A program made the translations under genes and the position numbers. DNA of 64,000 nt from Rhyacichthys aspro (lineage: Eukaryota; Chordata; Actinopteri; Gobiiformes; Rhyacichthyidae), in the NCBI GenBank assembly GCA_036850595.1, contig CM072152.1, forward strand, positions 18,241,207 through 18,305,206, written 5' to 3'. The notes under the pieces were generated by a model. That model saw only the letters and a program-made list of their open reading frames with translations. It made no database searches and was not told the DNA's origin. Shown here piece after piece: positions 42,901 through 47,500 of this stretch (positions are counted from its first letter, which is position 1; every line of letters starts with the position of its first letter).

Positions 42901-43795
42901 ATCATCATCGACTGTTTAAGCATTTGAACAACTCAACTATTTTCTATAAAGCATCAATTTTAAAGACGTACTCAAGTGTGGTTCTATGATGCATTCTTGT
43001 AAAACTGACGAAAAAGTCATCTTGGAGCAAGTCTTAGCGTGCGTAAAAAACTCACCAGTCCAGAGCACAAACTGATGACTGCGGCGTGTTCTGCATGTGC
43101 ATTTACGTATCCTTTGTAGAAGCAATGCCTCAACTCTGTGTCCTCCTCCTCCTCCTGCTGCTCATCTGTTGCAAAATCCGTTATGTTATCTCCTCGGGGT
43201 AGTCCAAGTACTGTCACAGTGTAAAGAGGTGCGATAAATCCCGAATCCAGCGTAAGGTTCAAGTGATAGTTCTGTCCAAAAGCAGAAATCCTGTAGTGGA
43301 TGTTTGGTGAGGCCCAGTGATCCGTGGTATTGCCAGTGTACTCGTCCAAACTTCGCCTTTTCCTCTTGAAGTGCACGCTCGTTGGAAACTTGTCACCGGC
43401 TTCATTTACACGCACCGGAGTTACAATTTCATAAACGCTCGTCTCCTCTGTTGAAGAAAGAAGACGCTGTTAGATTCTGTGTGGTTTGTCATTTTCATCT
43501 CATCGACAACAAGCATTCCTAGGTTAGAAACATCAACAAAGCGCAATGCAAAATCCCTCTGTCAGTGAACTTTTCTGCATAGCAAGTCATGTGTGGTGCT
43601 GCATTCAAAACCCATTCATTCGTAACTCTACGTGCGAGATAAGTAACTAACGTGGGAAAGTAAGAAAAATGTGGGATTTTCAAAGCTTGATACTGTACCT
43701 GTACTTGCATTTAAAAGCAATCTGTCCGTGGATGCGGCTACATTCAATAAATCAGGGAATAGTAGCAACCCTAAACCCCAGAAGAGCACATGCAT
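18850..43795 (-). CDS. adamts9: ADAMTS9 metalloprotease, complete gene (39 coding exons)
   Basis: Secreted zinc metalloprotease that, in the known family, cleaves versican and other matrix proteins and is furin-activated at the cell surface. Joining 39 exons with GT-AG borders and matching phases gives 1941 residues. Visible in order: signal peptide (1 to about 21), propeptide with Cys214 in the cysteine-switch region, furin site RRSKR (291-295), catalytic domain with HELGHVFNMPH (445-455) and Met473, disintegrin-like domain (about 506-595), TSR1 (about 601-655), Cys-rich domain, spacer (to about 890), TSR2-15 (about 892-1739) and GON domain (about 1740-1941). Fifteen TSRs plus GON restrict it to ADAMTS9 or ADAMTS20. 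Segments such as NLYNPDVRYSFNIPIEDKPQ, CRKDYTAAG and CGGYCGKCTPS fit ADAMTS9 better, from memory of the human proteins. All catalytic residues are intact and there is no frameshift. The start has A at -3 and an in-frame TGA 9 nt upstream. Confidence 0.95.
19434..19538 (-). CDS. adamts9: adamts9 exon 38: GON domain
   Basis: GQFRINLSGTGFKVADDTSW then ITHGNYAVADIHKSQ. 35 codons, phase 0 at both ends; NLS sequon. Confidence 0.95.
19617..19708 (-). CDS. adamts9: adamts9 exon 37: GON domain
   Basis: TDWQFAFTREGKRIPFATAG then DCYSATRCPQ, the most conserved GON signature (PFATAGDCYSA-x-x-CP). Ends phase 0. Confidence 0.95.
20168..20301 (-). CDS. adamts9: adamts9 exon 36: GON domain
   Basis: LNEPTQCPGNGSSREDCDCR then KDYTAAGITTFSKVRLNIST. 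Contains NGS and NIS sequons. The KDYTAAG segment supports ADAMTS9 over ADAMTS20. Ends phase 1. Confidence 0.94.
20401..20495 (-). CDS. adamts9: adamts9 exon 35: GON domain
   Basis: VYCAGMQTEMPREYITLTTG then EGENFSEIFGF. The N-F-S sequon and the CAGM, P-x-E-Y-I/V and ENFSE signatures are conserved in GON domains. Ends phase 2. Confidence 0.93.
20716..20810 (-). CDS. adamts9: adamts9 exon 34: start of GON domain
   Basis: HLPSSCQDVKSITGPLPDSE then HFLNIQGKALK. This matches the C-x-E/D-V-K start and Y/HFLxIxGK strand of GON domains. Residues 1739-1770, ends phase 0. Confidence 0.93.
21067..21199 (-). CDS. adamts9: adamts9 exon 33: TSR15 body
   Basis: CSVSCGDGVMERTVQCVTAD, then CLPDVMPEARQTCRNHQT. 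It ends phase 1 at CAT|GTGAGT, and the T joins exon 34 to code Cys1739. Ends the TSR chain before GON. Confidence 0.93.
21442..21636 (-). CDS. adamts9: adamts9 exon 32: TSR14 body, TSR15 start
   Basis: CSVSCGQGYQQRLVSCSEVH, then NYEYSHQSLSSCPGTPPES and EWRVGGWGQ. Residues 1630-1694, the last exon of the phase-0 TSR series. Confidence 0.94.
21716..21886 (-). CDS. adamts9: adamts9 exon 31: TSR13 body, TSR14 start
   Basis: CSKSCGSGHRQRALQCVDHN, then ESCNTHACEYIWITGEWTE. Residues 1573-1629, phase 0 at both ends; O-fucose motif present. Confidence 0.93.
21887..23371 (-). other. adamts9: adamts9 intron 30
   Basis: 1485 bp with no coding exon. A stretch at about 22620-22700 (CTGTTAATTGGACC, GACTAATTAGAGCC) has homeodomain-type TAATTA/TTAATT cores and could be a conserved enhancer, which cannot be tested from one sequence. 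Confidence 0.7.
23372..23548 (-). CDS. adamts9: adamts9 exon 30: TSR12 body, TSR13 start (CpG-rich)
   Basis: CSATCGDGIQRRDVFCQAGE, then TSQSCRVAECPSQYRWREGD and WHA. Residues 1514-1572, phase 0 at both ends, donor GCA|GTAAGT. Much richer in G+C and CpG than every other exon, giving a run of Arg codons of CGN type. Confidence 0.91.
23549..24944 (-). other. adamts9: adamts9 intron 29
   Basis: 1396 bp between exons 29 and 30, with a CA-rich tract at 24856-24883. The overlapping minus-strand ORFs at 24184-24571 carry no recognisable domain. Confidence 0.75.
24856..24883. repeat. (CA)n-rich microsatellite in adamts9 intron 29
   Basis: CA repeats with a CTCT interruption, close to the exon 29 donor. 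Confidence 0.85.
24945..25115 (-). CDS. adamts9: adamts9 exon 29: TSR11 body, TSR12 start
   Basis: CSAPCGRGFKYRKVTCVTGS, then RRCRGGHCPKWKAGNWEE. CSAPCG has Pro where the O-fucose Ser/Thr would be. Residues 1457-1513, phase 0 at both ends. Separated from exon 28 by the longest intron of the gene. Confidence 0.93.
25116..28869 (-). other. adamts9: adamts9 intron 28, longest intron (3754 bp)
   Basis: Lies between the TSR10 and TSR11 exons. Very AT-rich and 3'-UTR-like between about 26760 and 28640, with no coding exon seen on either strand. Reading through the exon 28 donor gives V-R-S and a stop. Confidence 0.7.
28870..29046 (-). CDS. adamts9: adamts9 exon 28: TSR10 body, TSR11 start
   Basis: CTKPCGGGIKTRLVVCQRPN, then CEIHDKPPDREQCNTQPC and WSTDPWSS. 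GERFNDLSCE and KPPDREQCNT are close to ADAMTS9 and unlike ADAMTS20 as I recall it. CTKPCG lacks the O-fucose acceptor. Residues 1398-1456, phase 0 at both ends. Confidence 0.94.
29470..29631 (-). CDS. adamts9: adamts9 exon 27: TSR9 body, TSR10 start
   Basis: CSSTCAGGFQRRVVVCQDEN then SCESGPCPQWVYGNWGE. CSSTCA has Ala in place of the Gly of the O-fucose motif. Residues 1344-1397, phase 0 at both ends. Confidence 0.94.
29868..30116 (-). CDS. adamts9: adamts9 exon 26: TSR8 body, linker, TSR9 start
   Basis: CSVTCGQGKTTRQVLCVSFN, a Ser/Pro-rich linker (SSDPRLFPSLPNSST), then QWRTGPWGA. It is the longest TSR exon (249 nt) because of the linker. Residues 1261-1343, phase 0 at both ends. Confidence 0.94.
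30335..30373. repeat. (TG)n-rich tract in adamts9 intron 25
   Basis: Imperfect TG/GTTTG/GCGTGGG run within the intron between exons 25 and 26. Confidence 0.85.
30771..30938 (-). CDS. adamts9: adamts9 exon 25: TSR7 body, TSR8 start
   Basis: CSASCGKGSRMRYVSCRDNQ, then EVCSVVACGQWKVLEWTT. Residues 1205-1260, phase 0 at both ends, donor ACG|GTATGC. Confidence 0.93.
31005..31112 (-). CDS. adamts9: adamts9 exon 24: TSR6 end, Pro-rich linker, TSR7 start
   Basis: DCELAQCPSSHPTPPGTKVP then SHQSHKTQWRYGSWTQ. Closes TSR6, adds a proline and serine linker, and opens TSR7. Residues 1169-1204, phase 0 at both ends. Confidence 0.92.
31113..32149 (-). other. adamts9: adamts9 intron 23 with GC-rich blocks
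   Basis: 1037 bp intron splitting TSR6. Two G+C-richer blocks (about 31380-31600 and 31790-31960) stand out from the AT-rich surroundings. The first holds a CTCF-like motif. Confidence 0.7.
31516..31531. promoter_or_regulatory. CTCF-like motif in adamts9 intron 23
   Basis: TGTGCCCTCTGGTGCC matches the CTCF core (reverse form GCCMYCTRSTGG) at all core positions but one. A second weaker copy, GTGCCCTCTGACC, follows immediately. Confidence 0.3.
32150..32269 (-). CDS. adamts9: adamts9 exon 23: TSR6 body
   Basis: CTTSCGPGYQMRAVKCVVGS then DDTECNAATRPTDTQ. Residues 1129-1168, phase 0 at both ends. TSR6 is split again by the intron before exon 24, unlike its neighbours. Confidence 0.93.
32835..32996 (-). 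CDS. adamts9: adamts9 exon 22: TSR5 body, TSR6 start
   Basis: CLVTCGKGYKHRQIWCQFGE then CLQQECASWQVGPWGQ. Residues 1075-1128, phase 0 at both ends; O-fucose motif CLVTCG. Confidence 0.94.
33252..33416 (-). CDS. adamts9: adamts9 exon 21: TSR4 body, TSR5 start
   Basis: CSKSCGGGTRRRGAVCQKAA, then SQRDKLTVQSCNEFLCPQW and KSGDWSE. CSKSCG fits the O-fucose motif. Residues 1020-1074, phase 0 at both ends. Confidence 0.94.
33498..33708 (-). CDS. adamts9: adamts9 exon 20: TSR3 and TSR4 start
   Basis: WYVARKSECNAQCGLGYRTL, then KVDDRYCSDMHRPDDKESCH and GGWEYSPWSE. This is TSR3 (CNAQCG, no O-fucose Ser/Thr) plus the Trp-rich start of TSR4. It ends phase 0 just before the first Cys of TSR4, starting the run of phase-0 TSR exons. 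Confidence 0.94.
33787..33913 (-). CDS. adamts9: adamts9 exon 19: TSR2 end
   Basis: ERKRKILCSRESDRVVVSDQ then RCHNTARPAVITETCNTECEL, the second half of TSR2. Ends phase 2 (AG of Arg completed by exon 20). Confidence 0.92.
34325..34454 (-). CDS. adamts9: adamts9 exon 18: spacer end and TSR2 start
   Basis: LSVGNLYNPDVRYSFNIPIE then DKPQQFFWDAYGPWQECSRVCQG. The spacer ends and TSR2 begins at about residue 892. CSRVCQ lacks the O-fucose Ser/Thr. Ends phase 1. Confidence 0.95.
34611..34777 (-). CDS. adamts9: adamts9 exon 17: spacer domain
   Basis: ISNSRGEFLLNGEFVVSMFK, then REIKVGNAILEYSGSDHV and ERINCTERIEEEIIVQ. The N-C-T sequon may be glycosylated. Ends phase 0. Confidence 0.94.
34778..35627 (-). 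other. adamts9: adamts9 intron 16 with a diverged internal duplication
   Basis: 850 bp. TGGAATGGTACC occurs at 35273-35284 and again at 35459-35470, each followed within 30-40 bp by TTAGCATGC. This suggests an old duplicated element. Confidence 0.6.
35628..35723 (-). CDS. adamts9: adamts9 exon 16: spacer domain
   Basis: GYNEVVRIPVGATNIDVRQH then SYSGKPEDDNYL, the IPxGAxxIxxxQ strand motif found in ADAMTS spacers. Phase 1 at both ends. Confidence 0.94.
35835..35952 (-). CDS. adamts9: adamts9 exon 15: Cys-rich to spacer junction
   Basis: [20 protein letters not shown] then GGDNSSCKSVAGTFNIVRY. CGVCGGDNSSC is the hallmark end of the ADAMTS Cys-rich domain, and N-S-S is a glycosylation sequon. 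Ends phase 1. Confidence 0.95.
36407..36543 (-). CDS. adamts9: adamts9 exon 14: Cys-rich domain
   Basis: LMKDRCKLFCRVAGSTAYYQ, then DRVIDGTPCGPDTNDICVQG and LCR, the conserved ADAMTS Cys-rich core. Ends phase 0. Confidence 0.95.
36622..36803 (-). CDS. adamts9: adamts9 exon 13: TSR1 end and Cys-rich domain
   Basis: PRNGGMYCVGRRMKFRSCNS completes TSR1, followed by FREEQCAAFDGRHFNINGL and VRWVPKYSG of the Cys-rich domain. Ends with A (phase 1) before GTGAGC. Confidence 0.94.
37044..37189 (-). CDS. adamts9: adamts9 exon 12: disintegrin end and TSR1
   Basis: HCKHGLCIAKEH closes the disintegrin-like module. AWGVWSPFGTCSRTCGGGIK then starts TSR1, with a WxxW C-mannosylation motif and CSRTCG, the C-x-x-S/T-C-G O-fucose motif. 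The donor is placed at CCAGT|GTGAGC because exon 13 needs a phase 2 partner. Confidence 0.93.
37707..37811 (-). CDS. adamts9: adamts9 exon 11: disintegrin-like domain
   Basis: 35 codons: TQCRRLWCTSPEGAQRGCRT then QHMPWADGTDCAPGK. Cysteine spacing matches the ADAMTS disintegrin-like module. Phase 0 at both ends. Confidence 0.94.
38123..38264 (-). CDS. adamts9: adamts9 exon 10: end of catalytic domain, disintegrin-like domain
   Basis: Codes TGYGECLLDEP then QQLPGRIYNVNKQCELIFG and TQVCPYM, the catalytic-disintegrin junction of ADAMTS proteins. Ends phase 0. Confidence 0.94.
38608..38754 (-). CDS. adamts9: adamts9 exon 9: third zinc ligand and Met-turn
   Basis: Completes HVFNMPHDDSNKCKEDG with His455 as third zinc ligand, then QHVMAPTLN with Met-turn Met473, and NPWMWSKCSRKYITEFL. 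Phase 1/2 borders fit exons 8 and 10. Confidence 0.95.
39322..39427 (-). CDS. adamts9: adamts9 exon 8: zinc-binding site
   Basis: Reads LAELGTVCDPYRSCSISED then NGLSTAFTIAHELGH, holding zinc ligands His445 and His449 and catalytic Glu446. The donor is read as GT|GTGAGT because exon 9 begins with G before TTC, giving HELGHVFN. Confidence 0.95.
39551..39591 (-). CDS. adamts9: adamts9 exon 7: 41-nt catalytic-domain exon
   Basis: A very short exon coding QDICRARDKCDTL between phase 2 and phase 1 borders. It falls below usual ORF length cutoffs but is required for frame continuity between exons 6 and 8. Confidence 0.9.
39703..39827 (-). CDS. adamts9: adamts9 exon 6: catalytic domain
   Basis: Residues 360 to about 401. 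Contains DGPVISFNAQTTLKNFC followed by WQQSQNV and HHDTAILIT, conserved in ADAMTS9/20. Ends phase 2 with AG of an Arg codon finished by exon 7. Confidence 0.93.
39912..39995 (-). CDS. adamts9: adamts9 exon 5: catalytic domain
   Basis: 28 codons (residues 332-359): VSSIYKDPSIGNVINIVIVK then LVIINNEQ, a beta-strand and helix segment typical of the reprolysin fold. Phase 0 at both ends. Confidence 0.93.
40603..40943 (-). CDS. adamts9: adamts9 exon 4: propeptide end, furin site, start of mature enzyme
   Basis: Residues 218-331. A basic stretch (HKQRHKRHKLKRR) opens the exon. HRRSKR then precedes FLSYPRFVEV, the mature N-terminus, so furin-type cleavage is expected after Arg295. The first part of the catalytic domain (HGSNLQHYILTLMSI) follows. 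Ends phase 0 at ATT|GTAAGT. Confidence 0.94.
40944..42056 (-). other. adamts9: adamts9 intron 3
   Basis: 1113 bp between the propeptide exons. No extra exon or repeat recognised. Confidence 0.75.
42057..42219 (-). CDS. adamts9: adamts9 exon 3: propeptide, cysteine-switch region
   Basis: Residues 164-217. Starts LGTFRSPEGEYFVEPL, which directly continues SLCSGL from exon 2, and carries KPHIVYKKSAPKK and SSACDTS with Cys214, the likely cysteine-switch residue. Ends phase 1. Confidence 0.93.
42220..43055 (-). other. adamts9: adamts9 intron 2
   Basis: 836 bp. The overlapping plus-strand ORFs near 42344-42653 have no known domain. A short CpG-containing patch lies at 42590-42660. Confidence 0.75.
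43056..43447 (-). CDS. adamts9: adamts9 exon 2: propeptide
   Basis: Residues 33-163. Holds a basic KRKRR processing-like site, three N-glycosylation sequons (NTT, NLT, NIT), the propeptide signature HYRISAFGQN and GFIAPL, an acidic run QQEEEEED coded by a CTC/CTG-rich tract (plus strand), and HCFYKGYVN with Cys141. Ends phase 0 at CTG|GTGAGT. Confidence 0.93.
43699..43795 (-). CDS. adamts9: adamts9 exon 1: start and signal peptide
   Basis: Begins MHVLFWGLGLLLFPDLLNVA, a short N-region followed by a leucine-rich hydrophobic core, then ASTDRLLLNAS. Cleavage is likely near residue 21. Asn29 is in an N-A-S glycosylation sequon. The exon ends in phase 1 at CAG|GTACAG, and the G joins AG of exon 2 to make Glu33. 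Context AATCATG and an upstream in-frame stop fix the start. Confidence 0.88.
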
Positions 43796-44130
43796 GATTG
43801 TTCACTTTCAGAGGAGAGCGACAGTCCGTATTCCTGTGTAAATACTGTGGTCCTCCGGTCACTCCGGGCTGTCGGCCTGCGGTCCGCCTGCCACATTCAA
43901 TTTGGTTATCCTCGACTCTTGAGTAGATTGTTTCTGGCCGGCGAAACACACTGTTGGGACGTGAGCGCTCCGCGGATCCCCTGGCGAACATGCATACTGC
44001 AAAGAGGGGTGGGCTGCTCAAACACTCGCCTGCGATGGCCTCTGCTGCCTGTGCACCAGCTCTCTCAACATCGAGGGGCGGGCTTAAGCAGCCAAGGTAG
44101 TGTCCTACAGTGAAGCCCCTCCCGTTGTAG
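43796..44130 (-). promoter_or_regulatory. adamts9: adamts9 5' UTR and CpG-rich promoter
   Basis: The region upstream of the start codon is markedly richer in CpG than the flanks. It contains a GC box (GGGGCGGG, about 44075-44082), a second C-rich Sp/KLF-like site (CCCCTCCC, about 44117) and no TATA box near a likely start. This is typical of a CpG-island vertebrate promoter. The exact transcription start cannot be seen. Confidence 0.6.
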
Positions 44131-44339
44131 CCTAAAGTAATGGCAAGGGGTCATTTATGTCCACTTGTGTTTTTGGTTAAACAGACTGTACCTGACTTTT
44201 TTCCCCTTCTAATTGGGATAATGGTTTAAACCACAAATATTGTAAAAGCGTAAAAGCAATATTTGAGAAAAAAATCAGCCTTTATGATGCCGTCTACTGT
44301 TTATTGTTTATTAGCGAATTGTAATAGGTGAGAACTTCT

Positions 44340-44430
44340 TTTCAGGAAGGGAAAACCTTGGCCAATCACATGCTCGAAAAATTACATGCTCGAAAATGGA
44401 GCGCTCCCATTGGTCGACACTGGCTTGTCA
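44340..44430. promoter_or_regulatory. CCAAT-box pair with 16-bp-period repeat
   Basis: Contains GGCCAATCA (CCAAT at 44362-44366) and, 46 bp on, an inverted copy CCATTGG (ATTGG at 44409-44413). Both are good NF-Y cores. Between them ACATGCTCGAAAA occurs twice (44368-44380, 44384-44396), and GGAGCGCTCC is palindromic. It lies about 0.6 kb upstream of the adamts9 start and could be its distal promoter or a divergent promoter. Confidence 0.4.
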
Positions 44431-44599
44431 TATCACGTTCCAGGAAGTTTAATAGCTGCCGATATAGTGTATTTTCAGAGCTGAATCAGAGCTATCTACA
44501 AAAAAGAAAAGCATCAACAGAGAAAAGGGGAGGCAACGTGAAACGCAGATAAATCCTGTCAATTCAATCACGTAATGTTTAATGAGGAGGAGATTATTG

Positions 44600-47500
44600 C
44601 TGTTCTGATGTAACAGTAAAAGTAACAGTGTAAAGTAACAGTTGAGCTAACTTCAGTTTGGTGAAATGTATTAGTATTTTGTGGAGGAAAAATGGTCCAG
44701 TTTTTATTTTTTTAATAAAAGAGAAGCAGGAGAGCTCCCTAGGCTGCTGTTGGGGGTGAGTGGGAATCTTTAAGTATTATCCCATATAGGAATCACCCAT
44801 CTTAAACCTGTACAGAAGTGTGACTGGGGATGACAAACAGTGAAACAAGCAATGACACCACCGATGGTGAGTTGGTGAGTTGAGATCCTCATTGTGTGCT
44901 AGTCCTGAGCACACATGATGATAATGGTTTTATGAGCTATTGTGTCTTAGGTAGAAGAGCCCTACAGACTGTAAAATAGGCTTTGAAGGTGCTTTTATCG
45001 TGAGGAGGATCAAAGAGTGGGCAATCCAATCTTCCGCACCACTCAAGCCTTTAGGACGATGAGTCAGCTAACGACTCATTTTACAGTAATAATGGCGCCT
45101 TTTATTTTCTTTCCCACGCAAAAAAACTGATAGAAAAGACTGGTGTGGCGTCAACTACAATATAAAGCTAATAATGCTGTAATTTAACTAAAATCCATAT
45201 TAATTTTACTTAATATAACAGATGGTCCAAGTAGAGCATTATTTAGTAACTTTTTTGCATCCAGTAAAGGTGTTTGTTTGAAACTACACTGCTGTAAACA
45301 CACATGAAACTGTAGAGAAAATGATGCTGCTCCTAGTGGCAGAAGGTAAAAGTACAGTCTACAACTGAAGTGAAGACTGCACACAGGACTCAGGAATTTG
45401 CTCATTTAGTCACTTGTAAAATGTCTATAAATCTGAAGTGAGTTCCATTTTTTTTAGTGTGTTTGACTTTCAGTGTGACCGACACTGTTTCTGTGCACTG
45501 GCTCGATTAGGCTATTGCAAATAAACAGAGCATTACTTGCAATTGCCCTTGTAACTCAAAACTATTGTTAGCTCGCCTGATAAGAAAGAATAACTTAGAA
45601 GCTTACTATGTTAAACTCACATTCAGTTTTATCTTAAGATGTGAGTAGAGCTCTTAAACTCACAGCCAAACAAACATTATAGAGCTTTGTATTATTTTAA
45701 AGATAACACAATGCCAACACAAATTATACTCACAGATGACTACAAGTAAGCTCAAATAGGCCAACATTAAGTAATTGTTGTAGAGGGTTATTATTGGCTA
45801 CATTAAATGATTATAGGAAGAATGTATTCTCCATATCACAGCCCTGGGATAAACTCATTCGGCCTTTATGTGGTCACTCCCATTTCAGCTTCATTACTAC
45901 AGACATTTGAGCATGTTTCTCACCTCTCCAGACTTTTTGTGATGATACATACATCAAATAAAAAGTAAAAAGTAGCTCGCTCATAACTTCACAGCTTATT
46001 TGTTGAGGACAAATAGTTATTACACATGCAGAGCTTTGGTTAAGACAAAGCATGTCATTTCATTACGAATCACAGCAACTTTATGGTATTGATCTCCATG
46101 TTCAAATTTAAAAAGACAACAATCTGCCCAGTTTTCAACTCCATTGACACTTTTTTTTTCAGTATGATGTCACTAATTCAGTGTAAATTTAGGGTGAGAG
46201 TAAACCAAAAGTGTAAAGAATTACTGACTATAATAAATTATTGACACTCTGAGAAGAGCTAATGTACTTGCTCATCAGAAGTCATAAATCTCCTAGAACA
46301 GGAGCTGTTTTTTGTCTTCTTAGTTGAAATGTGTTCCTACAAGTTAAACATGGACAGCTGTAGATTACAAAGGCCTTTAAACACATCCTTTCATTGACAA
46401 TTAGCCCCATGTTCCCAGAACTCTCCATAAAACATTTTAACAAGGTTGGGGTCAGAGGTAAGTAAAAACAATTTGAAGAAATTGCCCACTGGCTGTGTTT
46501 TCATGTGCACTGGCTACAGCCTTAAGTGGACCATTTACTCCTGGAGTGTTTTCAGAGTCACTGTGGAGTTGTTACAGATACCCTCCATTTCAAACTAAGA
46601 ATAACTATTTCATTATTCTCAGTCAATGGCCATTTGACCCAAGAAGTCAGTGGCAGAATGGTGTGCATTTAAACTGAACTGAGGGCGGGCATCATCTCAG
46701 CCTTTAAACTGCGCTCGTCAATGGAGCAGTCACTAGTTGTGGGCGTGTTATGTGTGTGTTCTCAATGGACGGTCACTGAGGTCATCAGAGTCACCCACCC
46801 AGAGTCGTACGCAGACAGTATCATTCGAAGCAGCTATCAGCAGTGTAAACTTCACTTCCCCCCCAGATCAGATAATAGGCTGATAGTGAGCGGAAAGCTT
46901 GAATGAAGTGGCCAAGCCTGGGCTGGGATTTCAAAGAGATACACTTTAATTGAGGAGCTTTCAAAATCTCATTTTACTTGACCCCGCCCTGACAGACTTC
47001 AGTCGCCCCGACAGTCTACACCAGAGTTTAAAAGACAGCGACATTACGATTTGGGTTTTAAGGCTGTTTAATGATGTATTTTGTAAGACGGTAATCTTTA
47101 TCATACCTGCAGGTCCCTTTTAAAAATCCATTATACAAATGCATACACATTCATTTCCTTCATTTTGCAGCAAATCAATTATTAAACTTGCATTGCTAGT
47201 TGCATTGTCAACCTGTAAAATGACTACATTTTTACATTTGAATCACCTTTAGGAACCTTTAGCTGCAGGTATCCACAAACTGCACTGGACACATCTTCAA
47301 ACAGAGCTCACTGTTGTAGTTGGTGAAGTAGACAGCATGTACGGAGAGCTTTACCAGACAAGGAGGGTGTGGGGTCTTTTTAATGATGGTAATGAGCAAG
47401 TTTACATTGGGTCAGCACTAGGCGAAAATAATCCTCAACATCTTTAAGTGCAATTATGCTCTGGAGGAGCTTTCACAGAGCCCAAGATAAAGGTCTGGAG

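Noticed and set aside
18850..43795. Assignment as adamts20
   Set aside because: Also has 15 TSRs and GON, and also lies near a prickle gene in mammals. However, the TSR10, spacer-end and GON segments read as ADAMTS9.
43752..44113. Long ORFs on both strands over the adamts9 promoter
   Set aside because: CpG-rich promoter DNA has few stops. The true signal peptide is in another frame starting at 43795.
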